Of a stretch of 64,000 nucleotides of DNA, positions 1 through 8,325 are shown in pieces. Each line of letters begins with the position of its first letter. Position 1 is the first letter of the stretch. The stretch covers positions 1 to 64,000 of the forward strand of contig NZ_QNSB01000003.1 in NCBI RefSeq assembly GCF_003315415.1, in the 5' to 3' direction. The notes beneath the pieces are model-generated. The model did not search any database, was not told the origin of the DNA, and saw only the letters and a program-made list of their open reading frames with translations. This stretch comes from Brevibacterium sanguinis (GTDB lineage: Bacteria > Actinomycetota > Actinomycetes > Actinomycetales > Brevibacteriaceae). A program made the position numbers and the translations under genes.

Positions 1-2002
1 CGGCGCGGCGCCGGGCCGTGTAGTCGACGTACTCGTCGAGGGACTTCGGGTCGAGGAGGGCGCCGGGGCTGGCGACGGACTCCGGGTCGGCGCCCTGCAC
101 GATGCGTTTGACCGGGACCTCGAGCTTCTTGCCCGTGCGTCCGATCGGGATCCTCGTCACCGGCACGATCTCGTCGGGCGTGTGCCGTGGGGACAGGCGG
201 GTCTTGAGCTGCCTGCGGATCGTCGTGGCGAGTTCGGGGGTGAGGTCGATCCCGTCCTCGCACCGGACGAAGAGCACGAGATCGCCCATCCCGCCCTCGG
301 GATCCTCGAGGTGGATGACCAGGCTGTCGGCCACCTCGGGGAGGGTGTCGAGCACGGTGTAGAAGTCGGCGGTGCCCAGGCGGACCCCGCCCCGGTTGAG
401 GGTGGCGTCGGAGCGGCCGGTGACGATGATCCCGCCATCGGAGCTGAACCTCGCCCAGTCGCCGTGCCTCCACACCCCCGGGTACTTGTCGAAGTAGGTC
501 TGCTCGTAGCGGTCGTCCCCGCCCTCGCCCCAGAACGTCACGGGCATCGAGGGGACGGGCTCGGTGATGACGAGCTCACCGAGGGCGTCGCGGACCTCGC
601 GGCCGTCCTCGTCGAAGGCGGTCGCCGCGAACCCCAGCGTAGGGCTCGACATCTCTCCGGCGTAGACGGGGGTGATCGGGGCGGCGTGGAGGATGCCGGT
701 GCACACGTCGGTGCCGCCGCAGCCGACGTTGAGCAGGACCTCTGGCCCGAATTGCTCGAGCACCCATTCGAAGCCCTCCGCCGGCAGTGGGGAGCCGGCG
801 ACGCCGACCTGCTCCACTCTCGACAGGTCGAACTCCGCGGTGGGGGAGAACCCGGTCTTGCGGGCGGCCATGATCGCACCGGGGGAGATGCCGAGGAAGG
901 TGGCGCGGGTCCGCGCGGCGATGCGCCACAGCTCCTTGGCGTCGGGATGATTGGGATTGCCGTCGATCATGACGATCCCGGACCCGAGCACGAGGGCTCC
1001 GACGAGGGCGTTCCACACCATCCAGGCCGTGGTGGAGAACCAGCAGAACTGGCTGCCGGGGCCGAGATCGAACTGGAGCCCGTGGCCCTTGAGGGTCTCG
1101 AGCAGGATTCCGCCGTGACTGTGGACGATGGCCTTGGGCCGGCCGGTGGTGCCGGAGGAGAAGAGGATGAACAGGGGATGGTCGAAGGGCACGGCGACGA
1201 AGTCGAGCTCGGCGGACTCCTCGCCCATGTCGCGGTAGTCGAGCACCTCGAGCGGATGATCGAGCCCGTGTCCGGCGGTCAGCGCCTCCCGCAGGCTGTC
1301 CGGGAGTTCGAACTCTCCGTAGTCGACGGCGATGACGCCGCTCAGGCTCGGCAGTGCGGCGACCACCTCGGCGAGTTCCGCGGAGCGGTCGATCGCCTTG
1401 TCCCCATACCGGTAGCCGGGCACAGCCAGCAGCACCGTCGGGTCGACCTGGGCGAAGCGATCGATGACGCTCTGGGTGCCGAACTCCGGGGCGCAGGCGG
1501 CCCAGATCGCGCCGAGGCTCGCCGTGGCGAGGAAGGCCACAAGGGCCTCGGGCTGGTTGGGCAGGTATCCGACGACGCGGTCGCCCGAGCCGACCCCGGC
1601 GGCGGCGAGGGCCGACCGGACGCGAGCGACTTCGGCCCGCAGCTCGGCGAAGGTCAGAGTGATGTCGTCGCGGGTCTGGGACACCGCGGTGACGGCCACG
1701 TCGCCGGCCTGCTCGGGGGAGCCGAAGGAGTGCTCGGCGTAGTTGAGGCTCGCCCCGGGGAACCACTTCGCGTGCGGCATGATCCGCTCCTCGAGCACCG
1801 CGGTGTGGGGAGTGTGGGACCTGACCCCGAAGTAGGTCCAGATCGATTCCCAGAAGTCCTCGATCTCGGTGACCGACCAGGCGTGGAGATCGTCCCAGCC
1901 GGAGAAGTCGTGACCGTGTTCGGTGTTGAGCCAGCGCAGGTAGTGTCCGATGCGACTGGTGTCGAGGGCGTCGGCGGGGACCTCGCGGAGGATGGTCGAC
2001 AT
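1..2002 (-). CDS. aacS: Acetoacetyl-CoA synthetase, C-terminal end cut by window edge
   Basis: ATP-dependent ligase that activates acetoacetate to acetoacetyl-CoA in the cytosol. The frame is open from ATG 2002 to the window edge: 667 codons, about the full family length (650-670), so only a few residues should be missing. Visible motifs are the P-loop SSGTTGRPK (about residue 280), GRSDATLNRGG (about 527) and the C-terminal catalytic lysine region GRTGKKLEVPVK (about 620). The N-terminus (TFGVRS-type segment and HAKWFPGASLNYAEH) is characteristic of acetoacetyl-CoA synthetases rather than acetyl-CoA synthetases. It follows the enoyl-CoA hydratase gene by 47 bases and is probably the last gene of the operon starting at 5767. 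Function confident from motif set; physiological substrate inferred from the family. Confidence 0.9.
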   Translation of the reverse strand, partial: MSTILREVPADALDTSRIGHYLRWLNTEHGHDFSGWDDLHAWSVTEIEDFWESIWTYFGVRSHTPHTAVLEERIMPHAKWFPGASLNYAEHSFGSPEQAGDVAVTAVSQTRDDITLTFAELRAEVARVRSALAAAGVGSGDRVVGYLPNQPEALVAFLATASLGAIWAACAPEFGTQSVIDRFAQVDPTVLLAVPGYRYGDKAIDRSAELAEVVAALPSLSGVIAVDYGEFELPDSLREALTAGHGLDHPLEVLDYRDMGEESAELDFVAVPFDHPLFILFSSGTTGRPKAIVHSHGGILLETLKGHGLQFDLGPGSQFCWFSTTAWMVWNALVGALVLGSGIVMIDGNPNHPDAKELWRIAARTRATFLGISPGAIMAARKTGFSPTAEFDLSRVEQVGVAGSPLPAEGFEWVLEQFGPEVLLNVGCGGTDVCTGILHAAPITPVYAGEMSSPTLGFAATAFDEDGREVRDALGELVITEPVPSMPVTFWGEGGDDRYEQTYFDKYPGVWRHGDWARFSSDGGIIVTGRSDATLNRGGVRLGTADFYTVLDTLPEVADSLVIHLEDPEGGMGDLVLFVRCEDGIDLTPELATTIRRQLKTRLSPRHTPDEIVPVTRIPIGRTGKKLEVPVKRIVQGADPESVASPGALLDPKSLDEYVDYTARRRA

Positions 2003-2049
2003 GAGTGCTCCTTGAGCGATGGTGGGATCAGTGGTGGGAGCGGGGCTGG

Positions 2050-2823
2050 TCAGCGGGTGACCTTGGCCCCGGTGCCGTCGAGGAAGGCGCGCATCAGGTC
2101 CTTGGCCTCGGTGCTCGACTGGGCGACCGTGGCCATCAGCGCCTCCATCATGTACCCCTCGTCCCGGCCGGATTCGACGATGCGCGGCAGCGCCTGGGTC
2201 ACGGCGTAGTTCGTCACCGGGGAGTTGCCGGCGATCGTTCTCGCGAGCTCCTTCGCCCTGCCGGTGCCCTCGCCCGCGGCGACGAGGTAGTTGACGAGAC
2301 CGAGGGATTCGGCCTCGGCGGCGGAGAAGGAGCGCCCGGTCAGCATCATGTCCTGGACCCGGGAGAGACCGATCAGCCGGGGCACCCGCACCGAGGCGCC
2401 GCCGCCGACGAAGAGACCACGCCGACCCTCGGGGAGGGCGAAGTAGGCGGTGTCCTCGGCGACGCGCAGGTGGGCGGCGCTGGCGAGTTCGAGTCCTCCG
2501 CCGATAACCGCTCCCTGGAGGACGGCGATGACGGGGATCGCGGAGTCGGTGATGGCGTTCATCGCCGCGTGCCACATCCGGGAGTGGTGGAGACCGGCAA
2601 CGGCATCGCGGTCGCTGAGCTCGGACAGGTCGAGGCCGGCGCAGAAGTGATCGCCGACCGAGTTGAGGACGATGGCCGCGACCGCGGGAGGGCGGCGGAA
2701 GAAGTCGCCGAGCCCGATGACGGTGGCATCGTCGAGGGCGTTGCGCTTGTGGGGCCGGTCGAGGGTGAGGATCCCGATGTCGCCGTCGGTGTCGAAGTGC
2801 AGGGTGTCGGGGAGATCGGTCAT
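2050..2823 (-). CDS. Enoyl-CoA hydratase/isomerase family protein
   Basis: Crotonase-fold protein of 257 aa, expected to act on an acyl-CoA made by the ligase encoded just upstream. The oxyanion-hole segment HFCAGLDLSEL is present, and both glutamates used by true hydratases are visible (GGGLELA near residue 106 and LPEGRRG near 128). Its ATG (2823) overlaps the ligase stop in an ATGA arrangement, so the two are probably translationally coupled. The substrate cannot be told from sequence; crotonase relatives also include isomerases, hydrolases and C-C bond-cleaving enzymes. Confidence 0.9.
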   Translation of the reverse strand: MTDLPDTLHFDTDGDIGILTLDRPHKRNALDDATVIGLGDFFRRPPAVAAIVLNSVGDHFCAGLDLSELSDRDAVAGLHHSRMWHAAMNAITDSAIPVIAVLQGAVIGGGLELASAAHLRVAEDTAYFALPEGRRGLFVGGGASVRVPRLIGLSRVQDMMLTGRSFSAAEAESLGLVNYLVAAGEGTGRAKELARTIAGNSPVTNYAVTQALPRIVESGRDEGYMMEALMATVAQSSTEAKDLMRAFLDGTGAKVTR

Positions 2824-4382
2824 CGCTCGTCCTTGGTCGTGTCTGTCTGGGTCGTCTCGGTGGTGCTGGTCGCGGCGGGGGTCGAATGGGCGCCGAGGGC
2901 GCCGGTGCGGCGCAGGGTCACCTTGTGCACCTTGCCGGAACCGGTGCGAGGGAGGGAGTCGACGATGTCGAAGTGCTTGGGCACCTTGTACTTCGCGAGT
3001 CGGGTCAGCAGGAAGGCGCGCAGGTCCTCGGGATCGGTGTCGGGTGCGGCGACGACGAACGCGTGTCCGACCTCGCCCCACCGCTCGTCGCCGGCGGCGA
3101 CGACGGCGGCCTCGGTCACGGCAGGGTGCTCGAAGAGGACGGATTCCACCTCGGCGGGGTAGACGTTCTCGCCGCCGGAGATGAACATGTCCTTGAGCCG
3201 GTCGACGATGAAGAGGAACCCGTCCTCGTCGAGGTAGCCGACGTCCCCGGTGTGGAACCATCCGCCGGGGGAGAAGGCCTGGGCCGTGGCCTCGGGGTTG
3301 TTCCAGTAGCCGGAGGTGACGTTGGGTCCGCAGACGACGATCTCCCCGCGGATCCCGGCGGGGCAGGAGTTGCCGGCGGGATCCCGGACCTTGACCTCGG
3401 CGAAGGGCACCGCCCGGCCTGCCGACCCGGGCTTGTCGAGGGCGTACGCTGCGGGGAGGAACGTCGCTCCGGGGGCGGTCTCGGTCAGTCCGTAGCCCTG
3501 GCAGAACATGATGTTCCTGGCCTGATAGGCCTCGATCAGGGAGACGGGGATCGGGGCCCCGCCGGAGTTGACGAACCGCAGTGACGACAGGTCCGTGGTC
3601 TCCCACCGCGGCGAGTGGAGGAGGTCGGCGTACATCGTCGTGACCCCCGCCATCCAGGTCAGTCCCTCCGTCTCGATGGCGTCGAAGGCGCGATCGGCGT
3701 TCCACTTGGATTCGAGGAGAACTCGGGCCCCGCGCAGGTAACTGGTCAGCACCTGCTGATTGAGCCCGACGACGTGGAACAGCGGCGCGGCGACCAGGGT
3801 GACGTCGTCGGCGGTGAGGTCGGTGTTGAGAAGGAGGTTGAAGGAGTTCCACAGCAGGTTCGCGTGGGAGAGCACGGCCCCCTTGGGCCGACCGGTGGTA
3901 CCGGAGGTGAAGAGGAGGAACGCGGCTTCGCTGCCCTCGACGTCCGCGGCGGGCACGGCCGGCACCCGCGCCGAGGTGGCCGCCGGGTCCCAGTGCACCG
4001 TCTCCTGAGCCACGGCCGCGGTGAGACCGGCGGCGGTCTCGGCCAGCTCGGGGGCGACGAAGAGGCGGGAGACCTCGGCGTTGGTGACCTGGTAGTCGAG
4101 TTCTGCCGCCGCCAGGCGCCAGTTGAGGGGGATGAAGATCATCCCGAGGCGCAGGCAGGCGAGCATGACCACGACGGCCGCGGGATGGTTGGGTCCGAGG
4201 TAGGCGACGCGGTCGCCTCGGCGCAGGCCCCGGGCCAGGAGGTCGGCGGCACAGGCGAGGGTGCGTTCGTGTATCTGCGTGTAGGAGTAGTCGACCCCGG
4301 TGAAGGTGATCGCGGTCTTCTCGTCGTAGTCTGTGGCCTGTCGTTCGGAGAGCCGGGCCAGGCTGGGATGGGTGAAGGTCAC
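2820..4382 (-). CDS. Acyl-CoA synthetase (AMP-forming), fatty-acid/aryl acid type
   Basis: ANL-superfamily ligase of 520 aa that adenylates a carboxylic acid and transfers it to CoA. Motifs: P-loop LFTSGTTGRPKG (about 155-166), GYGLTETAPG (about 295), HTGD (about 375), the hinge region DRLKDMFISGGENVYPAEVE, and the C-terminal lysine in PRTGSGKVHK (about 480). The start is taken as GTG 4382, whose GTGA overlaps the stop of the MFS gene. An upstream ATG at 4514 would run back into the MFS gene and gives an arginine/histidine-rich extension that does not look like protein. Neighbours (MHS carrier, hydratase, acetoacetyl-CoA synthetase, PaaX) suggest catabolism of an imported organic acid. Substrate unknown. 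Confidence 0.9.
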   Translation of the reverse strand: MTFTHPSLARLSERQATDYDEKTAITFTGVDYSYTQIHERTLACAADLLARGLRRGDRVAYLGPNHPAAVVVMLACLRLGMIFIPLNWRLAAAELDYQVTNAEVSRLFVAPELAETAAGLTAAVAQETVHWDPAATSARVPAVPAADVEGSEAAFLLFTSGTTGRPKGAVLSHANLLWNSFNLLLNTDLTADDVTLVAAPLFHVVGLNQQVLTSYLRGARVLLESKWNADRAFDAIETEGLTWMAGVTTMYADLLHSPRWETTDLSSLRFVNSGGAPIPVSLIEAYQARNIMFCQGYGLTETAPGATFLPAAYALDKPGSAGRAVPFAEVKVRDPAGNSCPAGIRGEIVVCGPNVTSGYWNNPEATAQAFSPGGWFHTGDVGYLDEDGFLFIVDRLKDMFISGGENVYPAEVESVLFEHPAVTEAAVVAAGDERWGEVGHAFVVAAPDTDPEDLRAFLLTRLAKYKVPKHFDIVDSLPRTGSGKVHKVTLRRTGALGAHSTPAATSTTETTQTDTTKDER

Positions 4383-5767
4383 GGGAGGGCTCCATCGGTC
4401 GAGGCGGTTTTGGCGACATCCGTCGTCGCAGGGCTGTGCGTGCTCTTGCCTGTGGAACCACCTGTGACGTCGGAGAGGCTGCGGGTGCTGGTCTCGCCGA
4501 GCTTGAGGATGCACAGGACCGAGATCACGGCGAAGCCTGCGATCAAGAGGGAGAGAGGGATGGTGGTGTCTCCGCCATTGCTGCTCATGATGCCGGCGAA
4601 GAGAACCGGTGAGATGCCTGCCCCCATGCCGGCGAGCTGATACCCGAGGGAGGCGCCGGTGTAGCGGTGCTCGGTGTCGAACAACTCCGTGTACAGGCCG
4701 GCCAGCGGGCCGTAGATCATCGGATGGATGATGCCTCCGCCGACGACCATGCCGATCGCGATGAGCACCCCGGACCTCGTGTCGATGATGGGGAAGAGGA
4801 CGAAGCCCCAGACCGCGATGAGCACCGCGCCGGCGATGACGAGAGGGCGCCGACCGATCGCATCGGAGACTCGTGACCAGACGAGAACGCCGATGATCGC
4901 GGTGAAGGAGGTGATCGACAGAGCGTTGAGGATCGTCTGCCGTTCGACGCCCACCTGCACACCGTAGGCGACCGAGTAGGTGGTGAGCAGGCCCTGGAAG
5001 ATGAAGGCGGAGAGACCGACGCCGATGGAGAGGACGAGGGTGAGCGGCTGGCGGCGCAGCGTCGCGAAGATCGGGATCGTCGTGGGTGCTTCTGCCGAGG
5101 TCCGCTTCCGTTCCTGAGCCAGGAGGAACTCTGGGGACTCATCGACCTTGGCGCGGACGATCATGCCGACGACCAGGAGGAGGATCGACGCCAGGAAGGG
5201 CAGGCGCCAGCCCCACGCAATGAAGTCGTCGACGCCCATGACCGCCATGGTCACGGTGACGACGAGGGAAGAGGCCAATGTTCCGCTGGGGCCTCCGGCG
5301 TTCGTGAAGGAGGCCCAGAAACCGCGGTTCTTCGTCGAGTGCTCGGCGGACATGAGCACCGCACCGCCCCACTCGCCGCCGATGGCGACGCCCTGGGCGA
5401 CGCGGATGAGGATGAGGAGGATCGGGGCGATGACCCCGGCCTGCTCATAGGTGGGCAAGAAGCCGATCGCCGTCGAGGAGATGCCCATGACGGTCATCGT
5501 GAGGACGAGCATCTTCTTACGGCCGAGCTTGTCGCCGAAGTGCCCGAACACGATGCCGCCGATGGGCCGGGCAAGATAGCCCGTGGCGAACGTCGCGAGG
5601 CTCGCCAGAGTTCCGACCAGGGGAGGGAGATTGGAGAAGAAGATGTCCTTGAATACAAGGGCGGCGCAGACCGAGTAGATGAAGAAGTCGTAGTACTCGA
5701 TGACGCTGCCGAGATACGCCGAGGCGGCTGCTCGCTTGAGCATGGAGGGGGATTTCGTGGTCGCCAT
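4379..5767 (-). CDS. MFS transporter, metabolite:H+ symporter (MHS) family
   Basis: Twelve-helix proton symporter of 462 aa. The N-terminus [19 protein letters not shown] and the loop GHFGDKLGRKKML (helix 2-3) are signatures of the MHS branch (shikimate, proline/betaine, ketoglutarate type carriers). ATG 5767 is preferred because GAGG lies 5 bases upstream; ATG 5806 in the same frame has no visible ribosome site but would give 475 aa. It is the first gene of the operon with the CoA ligase (4-base overlap) and is divergent from the PaaX regulator, so it likely brings in the acid that the ligase activates. The transported compound is unknown. Confidence 0.88.
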   Translation of the reverse strand: MATTKSPSMLKRAAASAYLGSVIEYYDFFIYSVCAALVFKDIFFSNLPPLVGTLASLATFATGYLARPIGGIVFGHFGDKLGRKKMLVLTMTVMGISSTAIGFLPTYEQAGVIAPILLILIRVAQGVAIGGEWGGAVLMSAEHSTKNRGFWASFTNAGGPSGTLASSLVVTVTMAVMGVDDFIAWGWRLPFLASILLLVVGMIVRAKVDESPEFLLAQERKRTSAEAPTTIPIFATLRRQPLTLVLSIGVGLSAFIFQGLLTTYSVAYGVQVGVERQTILNALSITSFTAIIGVLVWSRVSDAIGRRPLVIAGAVLIAVWGFVLFPIIDTRSGVLIAIGMVVGGGIIHPMIYGPLAGLYTELFDTEHRYTGASLGYQLAGMGAGISPVLFAGIMSSNGGDTTIPLSLLIAGFAVISVLCILKLGETSTRSLSDVTGGSTGKSTHSPATTDVAKTASTDGALP

Positions 5768-5952
5768 GAGGTCCTCGCTGATCGTGTGGCTGAAGTTGTC
5801 TGTCATCCGTGCGAACGGAAAGCCGGTGAGTCCGGGCCACGGTGACCGGACTCACGAACAATACTATGCAATTTCATGCCGGGTCGTCAACAGAATGCGA
5901 TATAAAGATCGGCCGACGACGATCGTGCCAGATCGGGACCTAGAATCGGGTT
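5768..5952. promoter_or_regulatory. Divergent promoter region between the CoA operon and PaaX-like gene
   Basis: An AT-richer gap of about 185 bases between oppositely transcribed genes. It contains the heptamer AGATCGG twice (near 5906 and 5930) around GACGACGATCG, and an AT-rich core near 5860-5905 where promoters would be expected. These are plausible PaaX sites by position only; I do not see the classical E. coli PaaX operator. Confidence 0.4.
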
Positions 5953-6774
5953 ATGACCGTCCACCCGCAGTCCCTGTTCCTCTCGCTTGCCGGCCAGCAC
6001 CTGCTCGATGTTCAGCACCCGCTCAGCGGAGCCTCGATCGTCGAGGTGATGAGTGAGCTGGGTGTGGGGGCTTCGGCGGCACGCTCGGTGCTGCATCGGA
6101 TGGGCGTCAAGGGGCTCATCGACCGGACCAAGCTCGGGCGTAGGACCTACTATTCGCTCTCGAAGCGCGGACGGAGCATCCTCGCCGAGGGGCGCGAGAA
6201 GATGTTCAAGGGCGGGGGTGGCGATGGCTGGGATGGGACCTGGACCCTTGTGCGCGTCCAGGTGCCCGAGGCCAAGCGAGCCCTGCGCCACCGGGTCTCG
6301 ACGCGTCTGTCCTGGTGCGGTTACGGTCAGCTCGACGGCAGCACATGGGTGGCTCCGGGGCGACACGCCTTTCTGGAGTCGCTCGGCGACCTCGGTGACG
6401 AACTTGCCCCGGTTGTTCTCGTGGGGCGACCGCAGCCGCCGACGACCGACGAGCAGCTGGTCGCGGCTTTCGACATCGACGACCTCGCGAAGGCCTATCA
6501 GCGCTTCGGTGAGAAGTGGGACGGTCTCGACACCACCGTCCTGACGCCGCGCCAGTCACTGATCGCCCGGGTCGAACTCCATCACGACTGGCTCACACTC
6601 ACTCGTACCGATCCGCAGCTGCCGATGGCCCTTCTGCCTCAGGGGTGGCCTGGCACGACCCAGGAACGGCTGTTCCGAGCCCTCGACGGCCGATTGACAG
6701 AGGCCGAGTCGAGCGTGCTCGACGCGTTCTTCGCCGGGGAGCTGCCCGCTGACGAGGATTCAGCAGGCGTCTGA
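5953..6774 (+). CDS. PaaX-family transcriptional regulator
   Basis: 273 aa. The N-terminal winged helix (about 10-90, with SELGVGASAARSVLHRM and DRTKLGRRTYYSLS) is followed by the PaaX central domain (GWDGTWTLVRVQVPEAKR) and the PaaX C-terminal domain (HDWLTLTRTDPQLPMALLPQGWPG). Known PaaX proteins repress phenylacetate genes and release DNA on binding an aryl-CoA. Here it is divergent from an acyl-CoA ligase operon with no phenylacetyl-CoA oxygenase genes in sight, so a different acyl-CoA is a reasonable effector. Family call is firm, ligand is inferred. Confidence 0.9.
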   Translation: MTVHPQSLFLSLAGQHLLDVQHPLSGASIVEVMSELGVGASAARSVLHRMGVKGLIDRTKLGRRTYYSLSKRGRSILAEGREKMFKGGGGDGWDGTWTLVRVQVPEAKRALRHRVSTRLSWCGYGQLDGSTWVAPGRHAFLESLGDLGDELAPVVLVGRPQPPTTDEQLVAAFDIDDLAKAYQRFGEKWDGLDTTVLTPRQSLIARVELHHDWLTLTRTDPQLPMALLPQGWPGTTQERLFRALDGRLTEAESSVLDAFFAGELPADEDSAGV

Positions 6775-6792
6775 GGCGCGGAGGGGTGCAGA

Positions 6793-7431
6793 GTGACTTT
6801 CGCAGGGATCGACCTTGCAGCTGAAGCCGACCGGACCGGGCTCGCGATCCTCGGTGAGGTCGGCTCCTCGTGTGTCATCGAGAGAGTTCACGTCGGGGTG
6901 GACGATGACGCCATCGTCGCAGAGTTCCTCGCCGCCGAATGTGTCGGCGTCGATATGCCCCTCGGGTGGCCGGTGAGCTTCGTCGACTTCGTCACCGCTC
7001 ACACGAATGGAACTCTGCCGCGACCCGAGTCCTCCGGCCGCGAATGGCGAAAGAGCTTGGCGATGCGCACGACGGACCTGGTGGTGCGCCGTCGGACCGG
7101 AAGCACGCCGCTGAGCGTCTCCACCGATCGCATCGCTCGCGCGGCCATGCGGTCGGCACGAGTCGAGGCGCGGTTGCGCGATGCAGTGGTTCCGGTGGCG
7201 AGAGACGGTTCGGATCGCATCGTCGAGGTGTGCCCCGCGGCGGGCCTGAAATGCTGGTCGATGGTCAACCGCGGGTACAAGGGATCGGCGAATCTCATCC
7301 GCAGGTCGGAGCTGGTCGTCCGCGCGGCTGCAACCGGCGGATGTGAGCCTCCGCCGGAAGACCTGCGCGACGTCACTCGCCGAGAAGGATGGATCTGGCT
7401 TCCTCGCCCGGGCGGCACCGCGCGGGCATGA
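6793..7431 (+). CDS. DUF429 family protein, probably internally deleted
   Basis: 212 aa from a GTG start with GGAGGGG 8 bases upstream. The N-terminus FAGIDLAAEADRTGLAIL, the VGVDMPLGWP segment and the end RREGWIWLP match DUF429 (a predicted RNase H-like nuclease family). Family members usually run about 230-270 aa and carry an acidic stretch before LVARAAA. Here RGYKGSANLIRRSE jumps almost directly to LVVRAAATG, so about 40 residues with conserved acidic positions seem missing in frame. The product may be inactive. It lies 18 bases after the PaaX-like gene and ends 5 bases from the convergent RraA-like gene. The family match is from motif memory. Confidence 0.65.
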   Translation: MTFAGIDLAAEADRTGLAILGEVGSSCVIERVHVGVDDDAIVAEFLAAECVGVDMPLGWPVSFVDFVTAHTNGTLPRPESSGREWRKSLAMRTTDLVVRRRTGSTPLSVSTDRIARAAMRSARVEARLRDAVVPVARDGSDRIVEVCPAAGLKCWSMVNRGYKGSANLIRRSELVVRAAATGGCEPPPEDLRDVTRREGWIWLPRPGGTARA

Positions 7432-7436
7432 TGGTG

Positions 7437-7904
7437 CTACTTGTCGACGACGACACCGTCGGCGTCGGCGAAGACCATTGCCCCGGGCCGGATCTCGGCC
7501 CCGCCGATGGTGACGGTGACGTCGACCTCTCCCTGGCCGGTCTTCCCGCTCTTGCGGGGGTTGCTGGCGAGCGCCTTGATGCCGAAGTCGAGGGTGGCGA
7601 GTTCTACCCGGTCGCGGACCGCGCCGTTGATGACGACTCCGGACCAGCCGTTCTCCATGGCGGTCCTCGCCACCATGTCGCCCATGAGGGCCGCGCCGAT
7701 CGAGCCCTGGCCGTCGACGACGAGGACAGCACCGTCGCCTTCCTGGGCGACCAGCGATTTCACCAGGGCATTGTCCTCGAAGCAGCGGACGGTCCGCGCG
7801 GGTCCCGAGAAGGCGATCTTGCCCCCGAAGTCCGTGAAGTCCAGTGCGATGGAATCGAGCTCGGGACCTCGTTCGTCCCAGAGGTCTGCGGTTGACACGG
7901 TCAT
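7437..7904 (-). CDS. RraA family protein / 4-hydroxy-4-methyl-2-oxoglutarate aldolase-like
   Basis: 155 aa, the usual length of RraA proteins. It has the family pattern: TADLWDERG at the N-terminus, GKIAFSGPARTVRCFEDN, LVVDGQGSIGAALMGDM and NGAVRDR with the Arg-Asp pair used for substrate and metal binding in the aldolase members. RraA proteins either bind RNase E or act as class II HMG/CHA aldolases and oxaloacetate decarboxylases; actinobacterial members of this length are commonly annotated as regulator of ribonuclease E. Sequence alone does not choose between these roles. Confidence 0.88.
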   Translation of the reverse strand: MTVSTADLWDERGPELDSIALDFTDFGGKIAFSGPARTVRCFEDNALVKSLVAQEGDGAVLVVDGQGSIGAALMGDMVARTAMENGWSGVVINGAVRDRVELATLDFGIKALASNPRKSGKTGQGEVDVTVTIGGAEIRPGAMVFADADGVVVDK

Positions 7905-8325
7905 GGAACTCCCTTTCGAAGCAGCGACGTCACGATCGATGCTCGCATACTTCTTCGGCCTGTCACCAGGCCTCCAACACGACGCAGTGGCGGCCGATGG
8001 GTGAGAGACTGCCCCGTCACCTCGGCGCCGGTCGCGTGCTCGCGTCCGGAATGAGCGAATCCGAGGTCGATGAACTCCTGTCAGACCTCGGAGAGATCGA
8101 CATGCAGTCGGGCATCCTAATTCCGGGCCTCGCTCGATGAGATCCGCGGCAGCGGGTTACCTCGTCGTCAGGAGCTGACGTGCCGCCGGCGTCACCTCGG
8201 TGGCGGCACCTGTGGTGAGCATCGAGGTCGACATATCGGAGCCGTCATCGTCTCGGGCACCGAAGCGGGCATTGACGAATCGGCGATCACCCGGGCAGTC
8301 TCCGAAGTGCGGCAGGCTGCGCGAG
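7905..8325. other. 421-base gap with possible gene remnants
   Basis: No intact gene recognised. Short frames with protein-like composition occur: on + a stretch from ATG 7997 to 8140 (GMSESEVDELLSDLGEIDM) and another around 8220-8330 without a start (IGAVIVSGTEAGID), and on - an overlapping frame 8157-8387. None has a clear ribosome site and I cannot assign a family. Debris of a decayed gene is the best reading; a short real ORF at 7997-8140 cannot be excluded. Confidence 0.4.

Noticed and set aside
182..2209. 675-aa + strand frame opposite the acetoacetyl-CoA synthetase gene
   Set aside because: It is the antisense shadow of a clear ANL-family gene; Gly/Glu/Asp-rich composition and no domain.
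2005..4640. Long + strand frames opposite the hydratase and ligase genes
   Set aside because: Antisense shadows caused by high GC at third positions; the - strand proteins carry all family motifs.
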